DNA of 64,000 nt, from NCBI GenBank assembly GCA_965220105.1, contig OZ244811.1, positions 1,054,001 to 1,118,000 on the forward strand. Direction: 5' to 3'. Numbering within the stretch: position 1 is the stretch's first letter; each line of letters opens with the position of its first letter. Shown here one piece after another: positions 1 through 8,180 of this stretch. Below the pieces are notes generated by a model that worked only from the letters and a program-made list of their open reading frames with translations, had not been told where the DNA came from and did not search any database. The position numbers and the translations under genes are program-made. This DNA comes from Bin87 sp965220105. GTDB lineage: Bacteria > Chloroflexota > Dehalococcoidia > Lucifugimonadales > UBA3495.

Positions 1-68
1 CCACGACGCATCGGCATGGACGCCACCTCCCGGTGTGCCAGGGCTCGTCGGCAAAGTCAACGCGTCAG

Positions 69-2459
69 TTACACCGCCGGGTCAGCCGGCTCGTCGGCGC
101 TGCCCATGCGGTAGCCGACGCGCGGCTCGGCGAAAATGTACCTGGGGTTGTCCGCGTCCTCGCCCAGCTTGCGCCGCAGCCGCATCAAGTGGGTGGCGAT
201 CACCCGCGGACTGCCGGAGTTGTTCACGCCCCACACCCGCCGCAGCAGGTGCTCGTAGGTCAGCACCCGCCCGGCGTTGACTGACAGTTCGGCCAAAAGG
301 TTGTACTCGGTGGCCGTCAGCTGCACCGGCTGGCCCGCCACCGTCACCCGCCGCCCGGCGTAGTCGATGGTGAGCTCACCGCGCACGTAGGGTTCCGAAG
401 GCTCCATCCGCTCCGGGGTCGCCCTCCGGCGCAGGGCAGCCTGGATTCTGGCCAACAACTCGGTGGACGAGAAGGGCTTGACGAGGTAGTCCTCGGCTCC
501 CATGTCGAAGGCCCGGGCGATCACCTGGTCCCGGCCGTAGCCGGAAAGGAAGATAACCGGCACGTTGGCAATGTTCAGGATGTCCCGCATCAGTTCGATG
601 CCGTCGGTATCGGGCAGCACCAGGTCCAGCAGTACCACGTGGGGTCGGTCCTCCGCCATCAGGCGCAAAGCCTCCTCCGGCTCGCTGGTGACGGCAACCG
701 CGTAGCCCGCCTCCGACAGCGCGTCGCGGACGTAACGCAGGGCCTGGGGGTCGTCGTCCACCGCCAGGACGCGCACCCGCTCCCGTCCCTGGAACCCCGA
801 ACGCAACGCCGGTGTGCGGGGAACCGTGGCCGTCTCCTCCACCGCCGGCAGGGTGAAGGTGAACCGGGCCCCCAGGCCCGGGCCGTCGCTCTCGGCCCGG
901 ATGCGGCCCCCGTGGGCCTCCACGATGCCCCGGCAGATGGCCAGCCCCAGGCCCGCCCCCAGGCCCCCGTCCCCACGGTCGTCTGCCTCCAGGCGGGTGA
1001 ACTTGCGAAACAGGTAGGGCAGCCGCTCCGACGAGATGCCCACCCCGTCGTCGGCCACGGAGAAGGCCACGTGAACGCCCTCGTGTGCGGCACTCAGCCG
1101 GATGGCCGACGCCTCCGGGGAGTGCCGGGCCGCGTTGGACAGCAGGTTGCCCAGCACCTGCGCGATGCGCCGCCGGTCCGCCGTCACCCGGGGCAGGTCC
1201 GGCGGCAGGTCGATGCGGATGTTGCTCCGGCCCCCGCCGCTCAGGAACGTGTTCCTGGCCCGGTCCACCAGGACCGCCGGGTCCGAGGGTTCGAGGACCA
1301 CCGACAGGGTGCCCGCTTCGATGCGGGCCGCGTCCATCAGGTCGCGGATCAGGTCCAGCATGTGGTCGGCCTGGCCGTCGATGATGCGAAAGAACTGCTG
1401 CACCTCGGCGGCGTCCAGAACCGACGAGGTACGCAGTACCGCGGCGGCGGAACCTTTGATGGAGGTGAGGGGCGCCCGCAGCTCGTGGCTCACCATGGCC
1501 AGGAACTCCGCCCGCTGCAGTTCCAGCTCCTCCAAAGGCGTCAGGTCCTGCAGGGTGACCACCACGGTCTCCACCGTGCCGTCCTCGGTGGGGATGGGCG
1601 TGGCGTTGATGATGGTGGTTACGCTCCGCCCGTCGGGGACCCCGATCACGATCTCCTCGGCCCGCACCGTCTCCCCGCTGCTGAGCGCCTGGGCCAGCGG
1701 GAACTCCGCCAGGGAGATCTCCCGGCCGTCGGCGCGCCGGAAGGTGAGCACCTCCAGCAGGTCCTCCGGCGACTGGTCCGGGTTGCGCAGGCTGTCCACG
1801 ATCCGCCGGGTCTCCCGGTTGAAGGACAGCGGCGCTCCCGTCCCGGCGTCGAAGACTATCACGCCCACCGGCGCGGTGTTGATCAGGGTCTCCAGGTCGC
1901 TCCTGGACCGCTGCTCATCCCGGTGCCGGCGGGCGTTGGCGATGGCCATCGCCGCCTGAGCGGCGAACATCACCAGCGTGTCCTCGTCCTCCGGGGTGAA
2001 CTCGCCGCCCCCTTCCTTTCCCGAAAGGTAGAGGTTGCCCACGTGCTGACCCCGCAGACGGATGGGCGCGCCCAGGAACGCCTTGACCGGCCCCAGGGGC
2101 GGGCCGATCTCGGGTAGGCCGAGGGCAGTGGTGTAGGCGGAGAAGTCTGCCACCCGCAACGGCTCGGGCAGCCGGCTCAGGTAAGCGAAGAACCCCGGCC
2201 CCCCCGGAAGGTCGACGAACCGCTGATGTTCATCCGGCGTCAGGCCCGAGGTGATGAAGTCCTGCATCCCTCCCCCCTCGTCGAGGGTGGTGATGCCGCC
2301 CATCCCCGCGCCGGTGAGGGAGCGCGCCCCGGCCACCACGCCTTGCAGCACGGTGTCCAGGTCCAGGTCCTCGGTGATGCGGAGGCTGGCCTCGCTCAGC
2401 CGGGACAGGCGGTCCCGCAGGGCCGCTATCTCCAGGTCGCGCTCGTCGGCTCGGTTCAA
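69..2459 (-). CDS. Hybrid sensor histidine kinase fused to OmpR-type response regulator
   Basis: A cytoplasmic one-protein two-component system of 796 aa. In order it shows a GAF-like sensor region (about 25-180), a PAS-like region (about 190-310), a HisKA dimerisation segment with the phospho-acceptor motif VSHELRAPL, a HATPase with N box (NLLSNAARH), G1 (DDGVGI) and G2 (GLGAGLGLAI), a receiver domain with VDDD, LLDLVLPDTDG and the conserved lysine in LVKPF, and a C-terminal winged helix ending in VGYRMG. No transmembrane segment is seen, so the signal is probably intracellular. It is divergent from the secreted FN3 protein at 2847. The intervening DNA carries an 11-bp-spaced direct repeat of the kind OmpR-family regulators bind, so that gene is its likely target. 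Domains are clear; the signal is unknown. Confidence 0.92.
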   Translation of the reverse strand: MNRADERDLEIAALRDRLSRLSEASLRITEDLDLDTVLQGVVAGARSLTGAGMGGITTLDEGGGMQDFITSGLTPDEHQRFVDLPGGPGFFAYLSRLPEPLRVADFSAYTTALGLPEIGPPLGPVKAFLGAPIRLRGQHVGNLYLSGKEGGGEFTPEDEDTLVMFAAQAAMAIANARRHRDEQRSRSDLETLINTAPVGVIVFDAGTGAPLSFNRETRRIVDSLRNPDQSPEDLLEVLTFRRADGREISLAEFPLAQALSSGETVRAEEIVIGVPDGRSVTTIINATPIPTEDGTVETVVVTLQDLTPLEELELQRAEFLAMVSHELRAPLTSIKGSAAAVLRTSSVLDAAEVQQFFRIIDGQADHMLDLIRDLMDAARIEAGTLSVVLEPSDPAVLVDRARNTFLSGGGRSNIRIDLPPDLPRVTADRRRIAQVLGNLLSNAARHSPEASAIRLSAAHEGVHVAFSVADDGVGISSERLPYLFRKFTRLEADDRGDGGLGAGLGLAICRGIVEAHGGRIRAESDGPGLGARFTFTLPAVEETATVPRTPALRSGFQGRERVRVLAVDDDPQALRYVRDALSEAGYAVAVTSEPEEALRLMAEDRPHVVLLDLVLPDTDGIELMRDILNIANVPVIFLSGYGRDQVIARAFDMGAEDYLVKPFSSTELLARIQAALRRRATPERMEPSEPYVRGELTIDYAGRRVTVAGQPVQLTATEYNLLAELSVNAGRVLTYEHLLRRVWGVNNSGSPRVIATHLMRLRRKLGEDADNPRYIFAEPRVGYRMGSADEPADPAV

Positions 2460-2582
2460 CTCGCCACCTCCATCGGGCTACGGATGACCGCTCCCACGGG
2501 TATCCACCGGTCGGCGCGGCGCGGGCCCGTTCCCGTCGGCGCAGCTGGCCCAATTGGGGCAATCATAGCATTTTCCGAAAAC

Positions 2583-2601
2583 TGTTACCATATTGTTACC
2601 A
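2583..2601 (+). promoter_or_regulatory. Putative response-regulator operator (tandem TGTTACCA)
   Basis: TGTTACCA occurs at 2583-2590 and again at 2594-2601, exactly 11 bp apart, in the divergent region between the kinase/regulator and the secreted protein. Tandem half-sites one helical turn apart are typical of OmpR/PhoB-class winged helices. A degenerate copy (TGTGACCA, TGTTATCC, also 11 bp apart) lies at 7931-7949 before the second secreted protein. Binding is inferred. Confidence 0.5.
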
Positions 2602-2691
2602 ATACAGACTTATCTGCGACTGACCCGTTACTGAAAATCCTGTAAAGTCAACACTCGATTAGTCCAATACTGATTGCTGGGGGATGCTCGC

Positions 2692-2850
2692 ATGCCATTC
2701 CGTACCAAACCGTTGCAGATGTCTTTGGCGCGCGCAACCGCCGGTAAGGCCGCGCTGCAGGCCGTATTCGGCCTGAGCAATTCTACCCCCCTGTCAGCCC
2801 CCCCCCCCCCGACTTTTCCCCTTCCAGAACTACCCGGAGCCGCGTCATGA
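2692..2850 (+). CDS. Small leader ORF overlapping the secreted-protein start
   Basis: A 52-codon ORF beginning MPFRTKPLQMSLARATAG. It follows a purine-rich stretch (CTGGGGGATG) about ten bases upstream. Its stop overlaps the ATG of the next gene as ATGA (2847-2850), a classic translational-coupling arrangement. A paralogous ORF at 8040-8135 shares the pattern M-x-FRTK..S.ARATAGKAAL..VFG, so the peptide rather than just the DNA may be conserved. A run of 13 C residues (2798-2810) sits inside the ORF. No family is recognised; it could be a coupling leader or a small functional peptide. Confidence 0.5.
   Translation: MPFRTKPLQMSLARATAGKAALQAVFGLSNSTPLSAPPPPTFPLPELPGAAS
2798..2810 (+). repeat. 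Poly-C tract (13 C) in leader ORF
   Basis: A homopolymer of 13 C lies in the leader ORF 37 bases before the secreted-protein ATG. With 13 C the ORF ends in the ATGA overlap. Adding one C would place the leader in the same frame as the secreted protein with no intervening stop. Such tracts are common slippage sites. An assembly artefact is also possible. Confidence 0.55.
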
Positions 2851-5800
2851 CCGCTCCGGTCAGAGCGGTTTCACTGCTGCTGTTGCTGGCCCTCCTGGCC
2901 GTGGGCGGCGGGCTGCTGTCCCTGCACTTCGCCGGCGCATCTCCGGCCCAAGCCCAGGACGGCTCCGTCCCGGCCCAGCCCACGGGACTGGCCGCCGAAG
3001 CGTCCCACGACTCCGTTGAGCTGACCTGGGACGACCCCAATGACAACAGCATCACCCACTACCAGGTGCTGCGGCGGGACCGCGACATCCACGACACCGG
3101 CGAGTTCCTGACCATCGAGTCCGACACCGGCTCGGCGGCGACGAGCTACACCGACGACACCGTGGAGCCGGAGAAGCGCTACGTGTACCGGGTCGTGGCG
3201 GTGAACGCTAGCGGCGAGAGTAAATGGTCCAGCTTCGCCGGGGCCAACACCCCGGCGGCTCCCACGCCTACGCCGGAACCAACACCGGCTCCCACCCCAG
3301 AACCTACTCCGGAGCCAACTCCCGCTCCGACTCCGGAGCCCACACCGGAACCGAACTCGCCGGCCACCGGCGCGCCCACCATCAGCGGCACTGTCCGGGT
3401 GGGCGAGACGCTGACGGCGGACACCTCCGGCATATATGACGCCGACGGGCTGGACGACGTGGCCTACAGCTACAAGTGGACCCGGAAAGACGAGAGCGCC
3501 GATGCGGACATCGCGGACGCGACGAACTCCTCATATACCCTGGTCGATACCGACGCGGGCAAGACCATCAAGGTGCGGGTGACCTTCACCGACGACGCCG
3601 GTAACGAGGAGACGCTGACCAGCAGCGCCACGGCGGAGGTGACGGCAGCGGCAATGGAGCCGGGACCGCTCACCGGGTTCACCGTAGTAGACGCATCCGA
3701 CCAGACGGTCGTGGGCGCGCTGACCGCAGGCGCGACGCTGACGCTGGAGGACCCGGCTTCGGGCAGCTACGGCATCCGGGTGGACATCGACCCCGACGTC
3801 GAAATCGGCAGCGTGCGCCTGCAACTCACCGGAGCCAAGGACGTTGACAAGACGGAAAACCTCGCGCCCTACTCCCTGTACGGGGACAGTGACGGCAACC
3901 TGAACGGCCAGGCGCTGCCCACCGGCCAGTACACCCTGAAGACCACGGCCTACGCCGAGCCGCGTCTGGAAGGCGCTGTCCTGGGGACCTTGGAGGTGTC
4001 CTTCACGGTGACCGAGACCTCAGCCGAGGAGGAGGCCCAGAACAGTCCGGCCACAGGTGCGCCCACCATCGGCGGCGACGCCTACGTGGGAGAAACGCTG
4101 ACGGCCGACACCTCCGACGTTGAGGACGCCGACGGGCTGGGGAACGCCGTCTTCGAATACCAGTGGCTCGCCGAGAACACGGAGGTCGCGGGCGCGACCA
4201 GTTCCACCTACACCCCGGTAGACGCAGACGTTGGCAAGACCATCAAGGTGCGGGTGACCTTCACCGACGGCGGGGGCAACCCCGAATCGCTGACCAGCAC
4301 GGCGACGGCCCCCGTCGACCCGGCTGCGGACGAAACGGAACCCCCCGGTCCCATCTGGTCGGCAATTCTGACGGTGGGCCGGACCGGCGAGAACTACGGA
4401 TACCAGAGCTTCTTGAATCCACAGGTGGGGTCGCTCGTCCCGGCCACCTTCGTTCTGGACGACGTTACCTACACCGTTGGCAGCATCCAGACGGAGGCGG
4501 ACTACTTTACGGTTTTTGGCGTGGACCGGGAGCTGCCGGTAGGCTTCACCCTTGAGGTGGACGGGGCGCAATTCGAATCAAGCGACGCATCCCTCGGGTC
4601 TCACACCTACGGCCACGTCTACACCTGGCTGGGTAGGGGGATGGACTGGGACGTGGAGGAGGAGGTCGCCGTAAGCCTGACTCTGCGGGAGCGGGTGGAG
4701 AACACGCCCCAGACGGGTGCACCCGCCATCAGTGGAACGGCCCAGGTCGGACGGACGCTGTCGGCGGACACGTCGGGCATATCCGACGCGGACGGGCTGG
4801 GGAGCGGCGTCTTTGAATACCAGTGGGTGAGGAGCGACGGGACGACCGACACGGACATCGCGGGCGCGACGGACTCCACATATGCCCTGGTCGATGCCGA
4901 CGAGGGCGCGACCATCAAGGTGCGCGTGTCCTTCACCGACGGCGGGGGCAACCCCGAATCGCAGACCAGCGCGGCCACCGCCACTGTAATTGACGCTCTG
5001 GTCCCAGCCAATCTGAAGGCCAAGCAGCAGAACGACGGGGTCATCCTCAGTTGGTCCGGTCCGGTGGATGGCACCGAGCCCGTTACCGGATACGAGATCC
5101 GCCGCACCCTGGAACACACCAGCGATGGAATAGCGCGCGCGCTGCTTATCTTCATCGACGGGACGGCGACGCAATGGCTGGATACGTCGGCCGGCGAGTC
5201 CGGCGTCTACACCTACCGGGTGACGGCGCGGCGCGGCGACGGGCCGTCCGCAGAGAGCAGCGTTCAGATCGAAATCGAGGGCGAGAGCACGCTCGCCCCG
5301 GAGAACGAACCCAGCGGCCCGCTTGAATTCGCCCTGCTGCATGGCAGCGAGCCCGACTCCATCGTCCTCACCTGGTCGCCGCCGCGCGAGAGGGACTCTG
5401 ACGGGCAGCTCACCGGGCCTGAGGTGGACGTCGATGGATACCTCATCAACGTCACAACGAGTCTGGCGAGCGGCCTACCGTCGTCGTCGTCGCGGCAGGT
5501 GGCCGACCTGGGGTCCACGGTGCGCACCTGGACGCACGAGCACGTCGAGCGGGGGATATGGCGCCGCTACTCGATTCGGGGCGACAAGAACGGCGACGAA
5601 GGCCCGGCGGCCTACACGGATTGGGTGCGGATTCCCCAGGACGGCGAGCCGGGCTCGCCGAGCAACCTGCGGCTGAGCCAGCAGGCTGACCCGACCGAGG
5701 TGCGGCTGAACTGGACGGCCGGCTCGGACGCGACCGGCTACAAGATCTACCGCTCGATGAGCTGGCACTGGAGTGATGTCACCCTCGAGTATGAGTTTCA

Positions 5801-6875
5801 CTACGGCGTGGAGCTACAGGCCGGCAACGTCACGACATACACCGACGGCGACGCGGTGAGCCTGTACTTAGGCACCACACACGACAACGACAACAACCCC
5901 GACACCACGCGAATCATCGAGGGCGTGCTGCCCGGCTTCACCTACACCTACGTGGTGGAGGCGGTCAACGCGAGTGGAACAAGCGAGCGCACGGCGCAGG
6001 CGAGCATCCTGATACCGACTACGGGCAAGCCCAACGCGGTGCGCAACTTCGAACACGGCACCATCAGGCGCGGCAACGGCGCCACGACGAACATCCGGCT
6101 GAGCTGGGACGCGCCGCAGGGGTTCACGACGAACAGCTTCGGCGGGACCGCCGGCTACTTCATCGAGCGCGCCCTCGACCTGGCCGAGCACACCGAGCGG
6201 GGCCTGGACTGGGTGAACCTGGCGACGGTGAGTATAGGCACCCACACCTATACGGACAGGGCAGCGGTGGACGCGGCCAACGCCGACCGGATCATGCCCT
6301 TCGGCACGACCTGGCGCTACCGCATCCGCGCCGTCAGCGGCCTGGACGCTACCAAGCAGAGCGACAACAGCTACGTCGACGCCGCGATACCCATGCCCTC
6401 AGGCGTGCCGGATCTCATCACCGCTGAAGACATAAATTACGGTGGTTCCTTTGGCACCGGGTACGGGACAGTATCCCGTAACAATGACACTTGGACATGC
6501 GCCACGGTGAGGTGGGATGTGCCTGGCAGCGGCAGTACTGACCATCGGATTCTTCGCCTTGGGCCAGGGGTGACCAGCTGGCACGACCCGGACGCTATTG
6601 TCGTGTCCAGCACGGTTGGCCTGTTGTTTACGAGCGCTACTGCGGATATCACCCGCATGACAGGAGACGGGGGCGACGCAGGAGCTTCCGTGTGCGACAC
6701 GACCGTCGAGGCGGGCGAGACGTACATCTACATCGTGCAGGGGCGGAACAGCAACGGCTGGAACACGCAAGTCGTCGATGAATTCAATGTTATCAGCACA
6801 ATCGCCGTCATCTACATTGAGACGGGCTCCGACGCCCCGCCGCCGCCCACCGAGGTCGAGGTGGATGAGGAATAG
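2847..6875 (+). CDS. Secreted fibronectin type III / Ig-like repeat protein
   Basis: A 1,342-aa extracellular protein. The N-terminus is a signal peptide with a Leu-rich core ending near SPAQAQ. It is followed by an FN3 domain (about 45-130, TWDDP...YRVVAVN), a Pro/Thr/Glu linker (PTPEPTPAP repeats, about 137-170) and three related Ig-like units with the signature DADGL...YQW...GAT..TY..VD...GKTIKVRV.FTD. Four or five further FN3-like domains occupy the C-terminal half. There is no sortase motif or late transmembrane helix, so it is probably released or held non-covalently. The likely role is adhesion or matrix binding, inferred from architecture only. Its N-terminal ~120 aa are nearly identical to those of the protein at 8178. 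Translation is probably coupled to the leader ORF. Confidence 0.85.
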   Translation: MTAPVRAVSLLLLLALLAVGGGLLSLHFAGASPAQAQDGSVPAQPTGLAAEASHDSVELTWDDPNDNSITHYQVLRRDRDIHDTGEFLTIESDTGSAATSYTDDTVEPEKRYVYRVVAVNASGESKWSSFAGANTPAAPTPTPEPTPAPTPEPTPEPTPAPTPEPTPEPNSPATGAPTISGTVRVGETLTADTSGIYDADGLDDVAYSYKWTRKDESADADIADATNSSYTLVDTDAGKTIKVRVTFTDDAGNEETLTSSATAEVTAAAMEPGPLTGFTVVDASDQTVVGALTAGATLTLEDPASGSYGIRVDIDPDVEIGSVRLQLTGAKDVDKTENLAPYSLYGDSDGNLNGQALPTGQYTLKTTAYAEPRLEGAVLGTLEVSFTVTETSAEEEAQNSPATGAPTIGGDAYVGETLTADTSDVEDADGLGNAVFEYQWLAENTEVAGATSSTYTPVDADVGKTIKVRVTFTDGGGNPESLTSTATAPVDPAADETEPPGPIWSAILTVGRTGENYGYQSFLNPQVGSLVPATFVLDDVTYTVGSIQTEADYFTVFGVDRELPVGFTLEVDGAQFESSDASLGSHTYGHVYTWLGRGMDWDVEEEVAVSLTLRERVENTPQTGAPAISGTAQVGRTLSADTSGISDADGLGSGVFEYQWVRSDGTTDTDIAGATDSTYALVDADEGATIKVRVSFTDGGGNPESQTSAATATVIDALVPANLKAKQQNDGVILSWSGPVDGTEPVTGYEIRRTLEHTSDGIARALLIFIDGTATQWLDTSAGESGVYTYRVTARRGDGPSAESSVQIEIEGESTLAPENEPSGPLEFALLHGSEPDSIVLTWSPPRERDSDGQLTGPEVDVDGYLINVTTSLASGLPSSSSRQVADLGSTVRTWTHEHVERGIWRRYSIRGDKNGDEGPAAYTDWVRIPQDGEPGSPSNLRLSQQADPTEVRLNWTAGSDATGYKIYRSMSWHWSDVTLEYEFHYGVELQAGNVTTYTDGDAVSLYLGTTHDNDNNPDTTRIIEGVLPGFTYTYVVEAVNASGTSERTAQASILIPTTGKPNAVRNFEHGTIRRGNGATTNIRLSWDAPQGFTTNSFGGTAGYFIERALDLAEHTERGLDWVNLATVSIGTHTYTDRAAVDAANADRIMPFGTTWRYRIRAVSGLDATKQSDNSYVDAAIPMPSGVPDLITAEDINYGGSFGTGYGTVSRNNDTWTCATVRWDVPGSGSTDHRILRLGPGVTSWHDPDAIVVSSTVGLLFTSATADITRMTGDGGDAGASVCDTTVEAGETYIYIVQGRNSNGWNTQVVDEFNVISTIAVIYIETGSDAPPPPTEVEVDEE

Positions 6876-7790
6876 GCTCACCGACAAGCTCTATGCCTAC
6901 GGTCTGCTCGTCCAGGCCGGGCAACTTGGAGAAGGTCTTCACTCTGGCGAGTGCGAACAGCGGCCTTCGTGCCTCTGGTCGGATGGCATCCTGCGGGGGC
7001 GGAAACCGTCGGCTCCGGGACGGCCCGTCTGAAGCCGCAACCTGGGTCCGGCGAGAAAGGGCAACAAAAAGGCGCGCATACATGAAGCGGCAGAGGGAGC
7101 CGTCGCTAACAGCTTCGGCGCCCTCTACGCCGGCAGTCCTGCATGGGTCCCCAAGTTCCATCTGCGGTGAAGCGGACCCCGCCGGGAAGGAGCAGGCGAA
7201 ATGCCGCGCAGGCGCCTCTCGCCAAAAGAGTACCTCAATCCCGCCTCGGTGCGGGAACTGCTCGACCAGCGCAACATGTGTCAGAACGAACAGGGGCATC
7301 TCAGCGGGATTTCCCCGGGATACCCTTCCCAGTTGATGAGCCAAACGCGCCGCCCCCGGCTGACTTGCGGAGGCGGCGGCAGCAGGCCCTGGACGTGACC
7401 GACTTTGATGACCTTTTCATTGTGAGGTACCGCGACGATTAGGCGCGAAGCGCACTCTTCCCCCGGGCCAGTGGAGACCGTGCTCGGCGAGGCCCTATCG
7501 TGGCGCGAACAGGAACACCGATGTTGGGCTGGATAGGTTGACCAACAAAAAAGCGGCGGCATACATGGACGAACCGGGGAGGCGCTCGCAGAACCTGCGA
7601 GTGTCTCCCATGCACGTGGTGGTCTAGCGTCCCGCGCCCACCGGCTTCCTCTCGAGCCGTTGCTCGGCGGTCAGCGCCCACTCGGAGAGGAACCAGGACG
7701 AGGGTGTGGCCGTACCGTCCCTGGGGCGTCGCCGGCGCCTCGTCTAGCATGGTGAATGGCGACCACCCGAGGGCCAGTCAGAAACCGGCC
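6876..7790. other. Intergenic region with degenerate ORFs
   Basis: About 900 bp between the two secreted proteins. Only short ORFs on both strands are present, with no recognisable domain and no good ribosome-binding site. Two stretches (around 7060-7100 and 7540-7570) encode similar short strings (GNKK / TNKKAAAYM), which hints at decayed coding sequence. No RNA gene is seen. Confidence 0.4.
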
Positions 7791-8180
7791 CCGTGCGCTC
7801 GGTTCAAGATACCGCCTCCAGCGGGCTACGGATACCTTCGGGAACGGGTATCCACCTGCTGGCGCAGCGCGGACCCGTTCCCGTCGGCGCAGCTGGCCTG
7901 ATCGGGGCGATTGTAGCATTGCCTCAAAACTGTGACCAAACTGTTATCCGAATAGACTGGCCTGCGACTGTAACGTTACTGACAATGCTGTAAAGTCGGT
8001 AGTCGATTAGTCCAATACTGACTGCTGGAGGATACTCGCATGTCGTTCCGTACAAAACTGTTTGAGGTGTCTGTGGCACGCGCAACCGCCGGGAAGGCCG
8101 CGCTGCGGGTCGTATTCGGCCCGCAGCCATCCTAACCCCCTGACTTTACCTCGCCGGAGCGGAAACGGGGCCGCATCATG
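7790..8180 (+). promoter_or_regulatory. Duplicated control region of the secreted proteins
   Basis: This stretch is a diverged copy of 2440-2850. It shares the GGGCTACGGAT block, the CCCGTTCCCGTCGGCGCAG block, the tandem operator-like sites (7931-7949), a GTTACTGA / CTGTAAAGTC block and the leader ORF. The left end keeps only a few bases resembling the kinase start, so the duplication probably copied the whole divergent promoter. The second secreted protein is therefore likely under the same regulator. Confidence 0.6.
8040..8135 (+). CDS. Small leader ORF, second copy
   Basis: A 31-codon ORF (MSFRTKLFEVSVARATAG...) paralogous to the ORF at 2692. It is preceded by CTGGAGGATACTCGC, a good ribosome-binding site. 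It stops 42 bases before the next gene, so unlike the first copy it does not overlap and has no poly-C tract. Conservation of the peptide in both copies supports translation; its function is unknown. Confidence 0.5.
   Translation: MSFRTKLFEVSVARATAGKAALRVVFGPQPS

Noticed and set aside
639..2117. Long plus-strand ORF opposite the sensor kinase
   Set aside because: Shadow of a GC-rich minus-strand gene with clear kinase and receiver motifs.
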